From: Poronia punctata
Taxonomy: Eukaryota > Ascomycota > Sordariomycetes > Xylariales > Xylariaceae
Length of the DNA stretch: 36,390 nt
Direction: 5' to 3'
Assembly (NCBI GenBank): GCA_022579005.1
Contig: MU401769.1
Coordinates: 1 to 36,390, forward strand
Position numbers and translations under genes: made by a program
The notes under the pieces: model-generated
The model's database searches: none
What the model saw: the letters and a program-made list of their open reading frames with translations, nothing else
What the model was told of the DNA's origin: nothing
Shown: in pieces, positions 1 through 10,165 of the stretch
How the letters are laid out: every line of letters starts with the position of its first letter
How positions within the stretch are numbered: position 1 is the stretch's first letter

Positions 1-531
1 TATTATTTTTGCTACTAAATTAATTTTAAATTATAAGCAAAACAAATATAAAATTACTAGCAATATTATATATTAAAACTTAAGTAAATATAAGCGCGTT
101 ATTTAATTTATTTTTGCTAATAAACTATATAGTATAGTTAACAAAGTTAATAGCGCTATTACTTTATGTACTACTTTATACTTAATTTTTAAAGTATTTA
201 AATTACCTTTAATTTTTTTAGTACTTTGTACTAATTTTAAGTTACTTTACTAATATTTTATAAAACTTAAAAGTATATAAAAAAAACGCTTTATAATTAA
301 TATAATATTGCTATAAAAATCTTATAAAAAAAAAGAAATTATAAAAGTATGTTAAATTAATAAAAAAAATAACCTTACAAATTTGTTTATAAAAAAAACT
401 TTTAACTAAGCACTTAAATCTTTTATTATAATAAATTAAATGTAAATAAAAATTAAAACAATAGTAAATTGCCTATAAATTAAAAATAAAAGCACAAAAA
501 AATAAAAATATAATTAAAAAAAAATAGCAAG
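1..531 (+). mobile_element. 3' internal end of an L1-family LTR retroelement (cut by window edge)
   Basis: This AT-rich, RIP-mutated stretch lies directly upstream of the LTR at 532-920. Its last ~170 bases match, in reverse complement, the bases just inside the LTR at 15504-15876 (about 15877-16050), so it is internal element sequence and not flank. A purine-rich run, aaaaaaaaatagcaag (516-531), touches the LTR, as a polypurine tract would; the equivalent run next to the 15504 LTR is agaaaaatagtaag on the minus strand. This places the element on the plus strand with its 3' end here. No open frame survives and the 5' part is outside the window. Confidence 0.65.
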
Positions 532-920
532 TATTAAAATCTCTTTTAATACTTTTAACTTTATTAACTATATTAAAACTATTAAAACGTAAATATTTTA
601 TAAACATAAATATTTAATTTTTTATATATTTATTATAAATTGCGTTAGACTTACTTTATTAAAAAAGTATATGCGCAGTATATGTACATAGTACGTAACT
701 AGTATATATAAAGTATACGTTCTTTACGTATTAAATACGTAAAGTATATATGTTTTTCTTATATTGCTAATAGGTCTTAATTAACTGCAAACCTTTATAG
801 CTATATAAAACTTGCTAAAAAAAGTCTTTATAACTTCTTTTTCCTTTTTATTAATTAAGTTAATATAGTACTATAAATAGTAACGTGTTATAATTACATC
901 AACCCCTAGCCGGACTAACA
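532..920 (+). repeat. L1-family LTR, copy A (389 bp)
   Basis: Read on the plus strand it starts tattaaaatct (probably TGTTAAAATC before RIP) and ends cggactaaca, giving the usual TG...CA LTR ends. It matches 15504-15876 and 21339-21721 in reverse complement along its length, and its first ~105 bases match 35703-35810 in the same orientation. Shared landmarks include a central tatattgctaata segment and a ttaattaagtta segment near the end. The terminal 35 bases keep several CpA and CC pairs, unlike the rest, so they escaped most of the mutation. The flank after 920 is not shared with the other copies, which fits an outer element end. Confidence 0.8.
722..744. repeat. 23-bp perfect palindrome inside LTR copy A
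   Basis: Two 11-base arms, ctttacgtatt and aatacgtaaag, are separated by a single a. The match is perfect in this copy and decayed in the other L1 LTRs. It may be part of an LTR promoter or simply a product of AT-rich drift; no role can be assigned. Confidence 0.5.
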
Positions 921-3731
921 TTTATATTTATAAACTTGTAAATAGTTTAATTTAAGCTTTTTAATTTTAATTTAATTATTTTAAAATATTAAATAAATAT
1001 AAAATTATTTATATAAAGTTTTTTTATAAAATATATATTTAAATATTTAGTTTAATAAATAAACTATAGCTTTATTAATTTTAACTTATAAGCTTTTTAA
1101 AAGCTTTGTGCTAGTTTTTATATATTTAGTACACTTTTTAATTATTTAGCTAAATTATTTACTAGCACTATTTTAAGCTTAGGTATTAAGTGCTAAGATT
1201 TTTAGTATAATAAATGCTTTACTAACTAAGTAGTTTATAATTATTTATAATTATAAAAGTTGTTTATTTAATTTAATAGAAATAACTTATTTTATATAAA
1301 CTGCTTATACTTTTTTTATAAAATATTTAAATAAAGTTTTTAATATTTTTATATTAAGGGTTTATAAATAGTAATTAAATGTATGCCTAAAATATTATTT
1401 AATTATAAAAAGCATTAATACTTTACTATTAAAACGTTTATTATAAAAGTGCTAATTTATAGCAATACGCGTAAATAAATAATTTAGTTAGTTTTTAAAA
1501 GCTTTGTTAATTTAGATTTAAAGCTTTTTATATATATAATTAAAATAATTTATTAATTTAATACTTTAGCTTAAAACCTTTTTACTTTTTACTTTTTTTG
1601 CTTAGCTAATTAAATACTATAATATATTAAGATTTAAGTAGCTAAGCTAAAATGTTTATTTAAAAGAATCTTTTTTAAAAGCAAGCTATTTAGTATATTT
1701 TATTTACATATTTTTTTAAGTATAAAAAAAAGCTTTGTTTATATTTAATAGTAAATATTTTAAAACATATAAGCTATACTTATTTTATACTTAGTATAAT
1801 ATTAAGCTATTAAGTTTTTTAAAATTGCTTTTTAGTAAGTTTTATATTTTATTAATTTTGTTTAAGTAAAAATATAAATAAAAACAATATTTATTGCTAA
1901 GGTTTTATAGTAAGCTATATTTTTAAGCTTTAATATAAATAGTTTTTTTAGTTTTTTAAACTTTTATATTTATTTTTTTATAAGCTTATATAATTATAAT
2001 AAAGTTTTTAGCTTAAAACAAGTCTTTTTAAAAACACTTTTAATATTATAAAAGCGCTTAATTTTATTAAAAATATATAATATAAACTTTAAATTAAGTA
2101 TTATTAAGTTTTTAAATAAATATAGTTTTTATATAAGCTTTTTTAATATTTTAATACTTGCATATATAAAAACTTGTTTTAATTATACCTTTTTTTTAAG
2201 CTATTAATAAATTTTGCTTTTTTTTAATTCGCTTTTGTTTTTTAATTGCTTTAATTTTTTTAAGCTTTAAATTATATTTAATTTTAAACTTAATAAGGTT
2301 TTTATATTTTAAGCTTTTAGTAAAGCCTTTTTTAAAAGCTTTAAAAATATATACTAGTATTTAAAAAAGTTATAATAGCTTTTATATGCTAAGTATACTT
2401 TTTTTAAATTATAAGTAGTTTTTTTTAGTTTATTTTAGTAAGTTAGTAGTCTTTTAGCAAGCAGCTTCTTTACTTTAACTAAAGGTTATAAAATAAAAAA
2501 AGAAATTTTATTTTTGCTTATAAAAAAAGTGCTTATTAATAATAATAAATTATTTTTACCTTTTAACTTTAAAATTTAGTTTTTTATTTTTATTTTATTA
2601 AATATTATAAAAAGCTTTTTTATTATTTTTATTTTTTTAAGCTTTTAATTAGTTGCTGCTTATGCTTAAAAGTTAGTAGCTAATTTTAAATAATAAAGTT
2701 TTTTTTTATATATTTGCTTTTTATATATAATTTTTAAAAAGTTGTACTAATGTTTATATTTATTACTAAAATCTTTAAAAAGTTGTTAAAAAAATAAGTA
2801 GTAACTAATATATTAAGTTTATATTGTTTAAGTTGTAAAATATAATATTTCTACTTAATAATAAATTTTTCAAAGTTTTTAATTAATTTCTTTACGTTTT
2901 TTTTAATAAAGTTAAAAAGGTTTGCTTATATAATAGCTAGCAATACTTTAGTTATAAGTTTGCTAACTTTTTAAAAGTTATTATACTATATACTTACTTT
3001 TTTATTATATTTTATATAAAAAGCCTTATAGTTTTTAAATATAGTATTATTTATTTAAGTTTTTAGCTTTGCTATTTTTTCATTAACTTTTTTTAAGCTT
3101 TAAAATTTTTTCTTTTTTTTTAAAAAAAAATATATTAATTTAAATTTTTTAGTAAAGTTAAAAAACCTTTTTAAAAGAAATTTAATATTAATTAGCTTAT
3201 TTTTATTTAAAGTAAAAATATTCTTAGCTATACTAAATTTAAATCTAGCCTTTTTAGTAGCAAAAGTTATAAGCTTTTTATTAAATTTAATAATATTAAC
3301 AAGTTTAAGTTCTTTAAGCTATAGCTTTTTATCTTTTAAGTTAATATATTACTATAGCTATAAAGCTAAAGCTTTTATTTTAAATCTTTTATTTTAGTAA
3401 TAAAATTATTTTAAGCAAAATAGTTTAACTTTATTAGCTAATACTATTATTACTAAGTTACTATGTTTATTATACTTTAATAATAATAATAAGCATAATA
3501 AAACTTTTAATTATTAAAACTAAGCAAATTAGCTAAATTATATATAGTAATTAATATATGTATAAAAAAAGAAAACTTCTTTTTGCTATAAAATTTTCCT
3601 ATACTAGATAAGTAAAAAAAACCTTTTATAAAAGAACCTTTTTTTATAGTAGTCTTTACTGCAGCTATATTACTTCTACTATATAAGCATTATATTAATT
3701 TCTATTATTTTATAACCTATTAGTTCTTATA
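921..3731. other. AT-rich RIP relic, no gene recognised
   Basis: About 2.8 kb of very AT-rich sequence with strong TpA excess, frequent stops in all frames, and more T than A on the plus strand. That bias would fit a decayed coding strand on the minus side. I could not recognise protein motifs, terminal repeats or a second copy of this stretch in the window. Confidence 0.6.
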
Positions 3732-3760
3732 CAAGTTGCCCTAAAAAGTAACAGCCGGGT
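3732..3760 (+). repeat. Left terminal inverted repeat of the mariner-like element
   Basis: It pairs with 4448-4476 and contains the strongly conserved core aaaaagtaaca followed by ccgg. The outer bases have diverged (CAAGTTG here, CAGTGGG at the right end), possibly through mutation after insertion. Confidence 0.6.
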
Positions 3761-4447
3761 TTAACAACTTACACTAAAAGTCACCTATTTTAAAAATTAA
3801 TAACCCTTTCTCTTTATAATTAATTTTTTTCAAAATATATTTAACTAAGTTATATTAAAGGCATTTGTATATTAATAAGGCTAGCTTATATACTAAGTAT
3901 AATAATACCTTATAAGTTTTAAAGTTTAATAAAATTATAAATTTTAAACTTTAATTTTTAAAGCTTTATATTATATTAAATAAAAATGCTAAAAATATAA
4001 ACTTAATAAATTTATAAACTAGCTTTAAAAGTGGTTTTATATATTTTAATACTTAAAATTTATTTTTACTAATTATGTGTTTTTTATAAACGCTATTTTT
4101 ATTAAAATTTAGCTAATAGTTTAAAACTTTATATAAACTTATTAAAACTTGTTTTATAAAACTTAAATATATATAATTATTTACTTGCTAGTTAATAATT
4201 TTAAAACATTTTTTATTAATTTTTATATTAATGTTTATATTTTTTTTTTATTAAAAACTATATATTAAATTATTATAAATTATTTTAAACACTAATAATA
4301 TAATAATAATAGCATTAAAAATTAAAACAAAATATGCTAAAAATAGCCTAATCTTTAAAGTATATAATGTTATTTTCTTTATATTTTAGACTTTAGTATA
4401 TATAGCGTAGTGCAAGGTTTTCTAAGGTAAAAAAGCTGTTAAAAAAA

Positions 4448-4476
4448 AACCGGTTGTTACTTTTTGAGACCCACTG
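4448..4476 (-). repeat. Right terminal inverted repeat of the mariner-like element
   Basis: On the minus strand this begins CAGTGGG and continues through the aaaaagtaaca core to ccgg. A start of CAGTG next to TA is typical of the Tc1/mariner superfamily. It marks the sharp left border of the normal-composition gene island, which starts immediately after the TA at 4477-4478. Confidence 0.65.
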
Positions 4477-4478
4477 TA

Positions 4479-5500
4479 GCTAACTAAGATAGGCCTAAAA
4501 TTGAAACATTCGTGGCTGAGAGGATGGGACGCCGGTGTTCAAGGCGCTGACACCCTCACGCTAGTGGCGGCCGGCCAAGAGAGTTTCGATATATCGCCGC
4601 CCTTTTGCACCAAATAGCGCAGCTCAAGCCAACCTCGAGCCGTCATCTTGCGAGAGACAAGGAAGGTAGACAAGGATGCTGCAAAGTCTTAACTTCCATT
4701 GTTCGCAATGGATGCTCTTTGCCCGACTCCGACTAAAACGAGGCTTGGAGGGTGGTAGCCAAAGCCGCAATGAATAATGAGCCGAGTATCGGCGCCAAAG
4801 TGGTGACCAAATCCAACGACAATAAGGGAAAAGAGCGACTCATATGCGTATACAACGGATATTTGTGGAATAAGCAGGACGCCATCCGCCAAACCGCCCC
4901 CAGATTCTCGGGGCAAATGGTGATGAGTGTATCTGGCTGACTGCGACGAATACTAGATGCTCACACCCACCCAGGAATTGCATCCGCAAACCCATCGGGA
5001 TTGGGCCTTCTTCATATGATACATAATCGCTGCTTCTTTAATGATATCGATCACTAGGGCACATCCGGTGAGATAGTCTAATCATTGTGTGACGTTTCCA
5101 AAAATCGAATGGGATTTTCTTGAGGCATCTCGATCCTCCATGTTCCTATATACGTACTTCACAATAGGGATGCAAACTTCCATCGCCTAAATGCCAACGC
5201 ACTCCCAGACTTTGCCAGACTGACTACACAGCGTGAGCTCTTCATTACCCAAGCAATGCCACGATTCAGGTTGACCCCTCAATTCCCAACTCTGAAAGAT
5301 TGCACGGTAAAGATACCCTTCTGCTCAGCACGACAAATGGACGCCAGGGAACCAGGAGACCTAAAAGGGGTCGTGGAAGGTTGTCCCACGCTGGCGTGGG
5401 GCGCGTCATCCACCTGAGGCGGCCCCAGGAGACCCCAATACTATCATCATGGAATATGATGAGATCTTGAGAGGGCTTCATCCTACAAGGGGTTGACTCG
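4479..5500. other. Normal-composition DNA downstream of NAA30, no gene recognised
   Basis: About 1 kb of roughly balanced base composition between the mariner-like element and the NAA30 stop codon. It keeps ordinary CpA and CpG content, so it has not been RIP-mutated. Several short open frames exist (longest about 60-80 codons at 4752-4940 plus, 4689-4916 minus and 5266-5514 minus), but none shows a recognisable domain, and the first two overlap on opposite strands. It presumably includes the NAA30 3' untranslated region and terminator near 5,300-5,500. The rest could be intergenic DNA, a non-coding transcript or an old unrecognised gene. GC-rich inverted segments (ggcggc at 4566-4571 and gccgcc at 4595-4600) could form a loose stem. 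Confidence 0.6.
5385..5400. repeat. Short perfect hairpin 100 bp after the NAA30 stop
   Basis: Arms cccacgc and gcgtggg with a 2-base spacer (tg). It lies ~100 bases past the NAA30 stop codon on the gene's own strand, so it would fall in the 3' untranslated region or just beyond it. A 3'-end processing or RNA-stability role is possible but not shown. Confidence 0.4.
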
Positions 5501-6132
5501 CTAGTCGGGAGCATGACGGCTGTTTTCGGGACCGGCCGGCCTCAGCAACAACACAAGTCGGTACGCGCTGTTCCCATTCAGATAATACCTATGTAGTTTC
5601 TTGGACCTCAGGAAGCCTAATCTCTCATATAAACGCATCGCTGGGACGTTCGTTTCCTCGGTCTCCAGCACGACCTCGTCCGCTTGGCGGGCTGCCATAG
5701 CATCGATGGCTTTCTTGACGAGCGCCGTGGCTATTCCATTCCCACGATATGCGGAAGACACAGCTAACATGGCTATGTATCCCCTTTGAGTGACTGGCGA
5801 GTGCGATACATGGTGCTCGAGTTTGCAGATGATGACGCCAAGGAGAGAGTTATCGGCAGGGTTGAGCGCCTAGGGGAATGCGATATTAGCTAGGACGGAT
5901 TCGAGAGGTGTCCGTCTCCTTGGACGACCACCAATAAAGGACTCACCATATAACACAAATGCGCCCATTGATATAGGAAATATCTGTAGACGTAAATGCT
6001 ATAAGGTTCACTGAGGTCTTTGGAAATCAAAGCCCTGATAGCCGGTAGGTATTCCGCCTCAAGTCCATGTTCGTACTGGAGGTACCGTAGCTCTCCTATT
6101 AAACTAGCCGGCCTGGCTTCCTCCACAGCCAT
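5501..6132 (-). CDS. NAA30: N-alpha-acetyltransferase 30, NatC catalytic subunit (Mak3), two exons
   Basis: This is a GNAT-fold enzyme that, in the family, transfers acetyl from acetyl-CoA to the N-terminus of nascent proteins starting with Met plus a hydrophobic residue. It acts in the cytosol on the ribosome with Naa35 (Mak10) and Naa38 (Mak31). Exon 1 (6132-5947, 62 codons) holds the family block [20 protein letters not shown] (residues 36-55). Exon 2 (5869-5501) gives [11 protein letters not shown] (92-101), the acetyl-CoA loop RGNGIA (104-109, matching R/QxxGxG/A), VVLETEETN (128-136), RLYERLGF (141-148) and RYYLNG (156-161). Total length is 184 residues, normal for fungal Naa30; a tail of about 11 residues follows the conserved end. 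The ATG at 6132-6130 has A at -3 and G at +4; an in-frame TAG at 6255-6253 with no ATG between excludes a longer start within this exon. The frame is intact. It is the only clear gene in the window. Confidence 0.95.
5870..5946 (-). other. NAA30: NAA30 spliceosomal intron (77 bp, phase 0)
   Basis: The donor is GTGAGT (5946-5941) right after codon ATG, and the acceptor is CTAG ending at 5870. A branch-site-like GCTAAT lies at 5890-5885, about 15 bases before the acceptor. Removing it joins ...WAHLCYM to ALNPADNS... without changing frame and restores continuous Naa30 homology; reading through instead gives stops. Length and signals are typical of filamentous ascomycete introns. Confidence 0.93.
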
Positions 6133-6365
6133 GATGGCATAGGTGGCGGCTGGCCGGGTCGGTTGTAGAAAGGTCACGTAAGGTTGCTTGCTACCTTCAC
6201 CAAGCTTCCTCTGAAAGACCCTCGGTGGAAGGGAGAGGCAAGGGGACCCCTCCTACACAACTTGACAATATGGTTGACTGGAACGTGGGCAAAAGGTACC
6301 AGGGGCTCCACCCGTAGAAACACCTCTGCAGTGCAAAAGTTTGCACGCAGAAATGGTCTTAATAA
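6133..6365 (-). promoter_or_regulatory. NAA30 promoter and 5' leader (short)
   Basis: About 230 bases of normal-composition DNA lie between the NAA30 start codon and the abrupt change to RIP-mutated AT-rich DNA near 6365. On the gene's strand it contains a C/T-rich run, ccccttgcctctcccttcc (6245-6227, ~95-113 bases before the ATG), of the kind common near transcription starts of fungal housekeeping genes. I see no clear TATA or CCAAT box. The promoter must be compact unless it draws on the AT-rich DNA beyond. Confidence 0.55.
6331..6346. promoter_or_regulatory. 16-bp palindrome near the island edge, possible protein-binding site
   Basis: Arms gtgcaaa and tttgcac are perfect with a 2-base spacer (ag). 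It sits ~200 bases upstream of the NAA30 start and ~20 bases from the border with AT-rich DNA. Palindromes of this kind are bound by dimeric regulators, but no known factor site is recognised here. Confidence 0.35.
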
Positions 6366-9300
6366 TATTAACATAAATTTAATAGATATAGGTTTATATA
6401 AAAAAGGATTATAAAAATAAGATTTTAAATAAGTATAAGTGAATTACTAACATTTAGCTTGATTATATAGTAAAAATTTAAAGTTTAAAATGTTATTTTT
6501 ACTATGCTTATAATAGTAAAGTATATAAAGTAGTAAAAAGGTTAATAAAACTTATTATATAATATATAATTAAAATTAAAACTAGGCTTAATTGTTAAAT
6601 AAAGCTTAATAAGCAAATAAAACTTATTAAAAAATAAAACTTATTAAACTTGCTATACTAAATAAAACTTGTTAATTAAATATAACTTACTAAAAATAAG
6701 ACTTATTATATTTTTAATTATAATAAAGCGTTTTAATTAGCTAGATTTAAAGAATAAAGCATTTAAATTAGCTAAAAATTTTATTAAAGGAAATAAATAC
6801 TAGCTTTTAATTAGTTATATAAAATAATTTTAATTTTAAAATAAGTACTAGTATTTGCTCTTTTATTACTTAGGTTGCTTTAAAGAAATTAAAGGTTATA
6901 AGTATATTTTTAACTTTTATTTTTAACTTTTATAAATACTTATATATTTTCTTATTATTTTATATTTTATTCCTTTATTATTAAATATAGTTTTATACTT
7001 TATTAGTAATTATTATATTAAAGCTTATAATTATTATAACTTATATTTATTATTACTATTACTATTATTATTATTATAGCCTTAAACGTTTACTTTTAAA
7101 AAGTTAGTAATATTAAAAAATGTTATATTTATTTTAAGATAGTTATATTTTATAAAGTAAATTAAATAAATATATTTTCTATTATATAAAAAGTTAATAT
7201 TACTAAATACTTTTTGCTAGATTTTAAGTTATAAATAATAAATCTTTTAGTTAACTTAAAAAACACTAATACTATTAATATTAACTATATATATTTGCTA
7301 AAGATAAATAGTAATAATGCTAATAATAATACTATTAAGTTGCTAAGAAGTATAGTATAAGGTCTAGATTTTAAAGTATAAAATAATATTATAATTAAAA
7401 AGATTGGCTAAAATTTAGCAGTATATAAAAGTTCTACTTAGCTAAGTTTTAAACTTTATAGGTTATAAAAGAACTTTATTTAATTTGCTATATATAAATA
7501 GTTAATCAAGCTAGCTATAATTAACTTTATTATTTATAATTTACTTAGGCATATAAAAAACTTTATATATAAGTATATTAAAGTGCTTTTCTTTATAAAA
7601 AAGCACTTTATTACTTTTAGTAAATCTTTTGTTTTAAATTTAATATAGTTTACTTTTGCTTTTTTTTTATTAATAAATTTCTTTAAAAAATTAATCTTTT
7701 GCCTTATTAGTACTTACTAATTAGTTTTTTAGCATAATATAAGTTTAGCTTGAAATATTCCAAGTTATATTTATATTTTTATTTTAACTATTTAATTAAA
7801 TAATTTTATATATTATATTAGTAATTAAGCTAGTAATTAAGTACTTTTTAAGTTTATATACTTTTTTATTACTATTTTAATTTGCTTTTCCTAGTTTTAA
7901 AAATAAAACAGTTTAAATAAAAAGGTTATTACTATTTTTAAAAGGTTATAAATATACTATAAAAATAACAAAGTAAATATAAAAGCTTTTTAGTAAGTTA
8001 AGTTTATATATTAAATCTTTTATATAATTTTATACTTTATATAAGCTAATATATTACTAAAAGTATTTCTTTAATAATTACCTTAGTAAGTAGTAGCTAG
8101 TATATCGCTTTAAAAAACGTTTTAATTTAAAAGGCTTAAAAATAAAATTAAAATACTACTTAGCTTTAGCTATAATATAGTTTATAGCTAGGTTAGCGTT
8201 TTAACGTAGATATAAATAATGTTTTTAAAACGCTTATTTACTATTTAAGCTTTAAATATATTTAAAGGTTTAATAAGCTTAAATTTAAATAATAATTTAT
8301 AAAAAGTTAATTTTATAGCTTTATAATATATAATATTAAACTTTTATAGAAATAAAGATTAGCTTAAGTTAAGTTAAATTAAAGTATATATAAGTATAAA
8401 ATAAATTATAAGTTTTATTACTTAATTCCTTTAAATAGTCTACTACTTTATTAATATTAAGCTATAACTATTATTAAGGTTATATTTATAAAGTTTTAAA
8501 TTTAGGGTTTAACATTAATAGCAAGCTTATAGTTTTAATTAAATATAATACTTTTAAATATACTTTAATTACTAGTAAGCAGTTAGTATATAAATATTTT
8601 AGCTTATTTTTTAGTTATATACTTATTATTGCTAAAAGGTAATATAGTACGCTTTAACATAAAATATAAAATATATAACTATTATTAATACTTATTAAAC
8701 TGTTTTATAAAAGAATATAAAGTTTAAATTATTTTATATATATTTTATATATAAGTTTATTAATAAAAAGAAAAATAGCTAAGTATTAACAAGATCTTAA
8801 TGTTTTTATAAACTTTGCAATACTTTTATTAATATAGCTTAACAATAACGTTTTATTGTTTTAAAGGTTTTAATAGTATTTAATAAAATCTTTCTTTATT
8901 GTTAAGCTTATAATAGTTTTAGTAGCGTTTTTAATTATATGATTTATTATTAGTGCTTTATATAATACTACACTTTAAATTATATTTACTATAGTAAACC
9001 TTTTTAATTTTATTTATTATAGTTTATAGTTTACTAATTACATTAAAAACAAAGTTTAAATAGTTAAATAAAAGTATATTTATAAACTATATTATAAAAA
9101 TCATATTAAAACGTTAATAACATAGCTATTTCTTTTATTAATACTACTATTATTAAATATTTTCTTTTATTATACTTTTAAGTATTACTTAATTTATAAA
9201 GATTATAACTTTTTTATTTATAATTATTATTATATAAACTCTTTATAGCATATAGCTATATAAATTATAATTGATTTTTAGTAAAATAGTTGTTTTATTT

Positions 9301-9587
9301 AAAAGTTTGCTTTAAAATAATTAAAGTTAATATAGGTCTTTTAAACTTTAATATTAATATTTCAACTTATAAAAACGTTTTTATATATAAATTTATTAAG
9401 ATTTTAAGTGTTGCTAGTATTGTTTTTAGTAGTATAGTCTTTTTAAGTATTTAAAGGCTAGCTTTTATTTTTAGCTATTATAGTAGTTTATATAATAAAG
9501 AAAAATAAAAAGTATAAAAATCTTTACTTATAGGCTTAGGTAGGCTATACGTTTTTTACTTAAAAGGGCAAAGTGTAAAGTATTGTT
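6366..9587. other. AT-rich RIP relic, no gene recognised
   Basis: About 3.2 kb of RIP-mutated DNA with strong TpA excess and stops in all frames, mostly T-rich on the plus strand. A segment at 9358-9387 resembles 31201-31230 inside the copia element, which hints that part of this stretch is related retroelement sequence. No terminal repeats were found for it. Confidence 0.55.
6596..6713. repeat. Degenerate tandem repeat of an aataaaacttatta unit
   Basis: Several imperfect copies of a ~15-20-base unit related to aataaaacttattaa follow one another here with short spacers. It is probably a simple AT-rich minisatellite; no function is suggested. Confidence 0.45.
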
Positions 9588-10165
9588 TATAATAAGGCAT
9601 TTACTTATAAGGCCTACTTGCTAAGCTATTAGTATATAGACTACATATTAGCTAGAGCTACGCTAGCTATTAGCTAAGGCTTTGCTAGTTATATATTTTT
9701 AATTCTTTTAGCTAGTTTAATCCTTTTTTTAGTTAATTAAATAAAAGTTATTTAATATATTTAGTTTTTAAAATTGCTAGCAATATTACTTTATAATTAC
9801 TTTATTACTTAAACTTTTAAACTTTTATATTTTTATATTTTTAAGCTATAATGCAATATTTAGTATAAAGATTAAAACTAAAAACTAAGCATAGTTTATA
9901 ACTACTAAGTAAATAATTAGTAATATTATAAATAAGCTTAATAAACTTAATTTTATAAATATATAATAAAAACGAAAAAACTAGCTAATAGTTAAGCTAA
10001 ATTTATAAAGGGCTAAAAATAAAAAAGATATAATAAATGTTAAAAAAGGTAAAAAGCTTATTAGTAAATAGAAAAACTTAAAATAAAAAGTGCTACTTAT
10101 TAAAGTAGTTAATTAGCTACTAAGCGATAACTTATATAAAAGTGAAAAAGTTAAAAAACACTTCT
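9588..10165 (+). repeat. 5' end (probable LTR plus leader) of the gypsy element, copy E1
   Basis: This ~575-bp segment matches 35811-36390 in the same orientation. Both copies start tataataaggca, plausibly TGTAATAAGG before RIP, which would be a normal LTR start. Shared landmarks include a run of gctag/agct motifs with gctacgcta, then aaaattgctagcaatatta. The upstream flanks of the two copies are unrelated, so 9588 and 35811 are element boundaries. The segment lies upstream of the gypsy pol relic on the same strand. Where the LTR ends and the leader begins cannot be seen, because no 3' LTR copy was found in the window. Confidence 0.6.

Larger units (their letters stand above)
3732..4476. mobile_element. 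Tc1/mariner-like non-autonomous element (745 bp)
   Basis: The two ends are inverted copies. The left end reads caagttgccctaaaaagtaa and continues into cagccgg; the right end, on the minus strand, reads cagtgggtctcaaaaagtaa and continues into caaccgg. Counting the flanking TA, 22 of 29 positions agree, and weaker similarity continues for ~25 bases inward. Each end is flanked by TA (3730-3731 and 4477-4478), the target duplication typical of Tc1/mariner, pogo and Fot1 elements. At 745 bp it is too short for a full transposase gene (~1.5 kb or more), and the interior has no open frame, so it is either a MITE or an internally deleted, RIP-mutated copy. The terminal repeats keep CpA pairs while the interior has almost none. 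Confidence 0.65.

Noticed and set aside
4512..4570. Possible TPP riboswitch, because of a ggctgaga core at 4514-4521.
   Set aside because: The second conserved block (CUGAU...GGAUAAUGCCAGCG) is absent and no thiamine gene is nearby.
4689..4940. Overlapping open frames on both strands (62 and 75 codons).
   Set aside because: They overlap antisense, lack recognisable domains, and are no longer than expected by chance in balanced-composition DNA.
5266..5514. 82-codon minus-strand open frame overlapping the end of NAA30.
   Set aside because: It overlaps the NAA30 C-terminal codons in another frame and lies otherwise in the 3' untranslated region, with no domain.
6130..6177. Earlier NAA30 start at 6177 adding 15 residues.
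   Set aside because: That codon is GTG, not a normal eukaryotic start. The ATG at 6132 has good context and gives the usual family length.
6174..6414. Open frames on both strands in the NAA30 promoter.
   Set aside because: They are mutually antisense, lack domains and run across the island border into RIP-mutated DNA.
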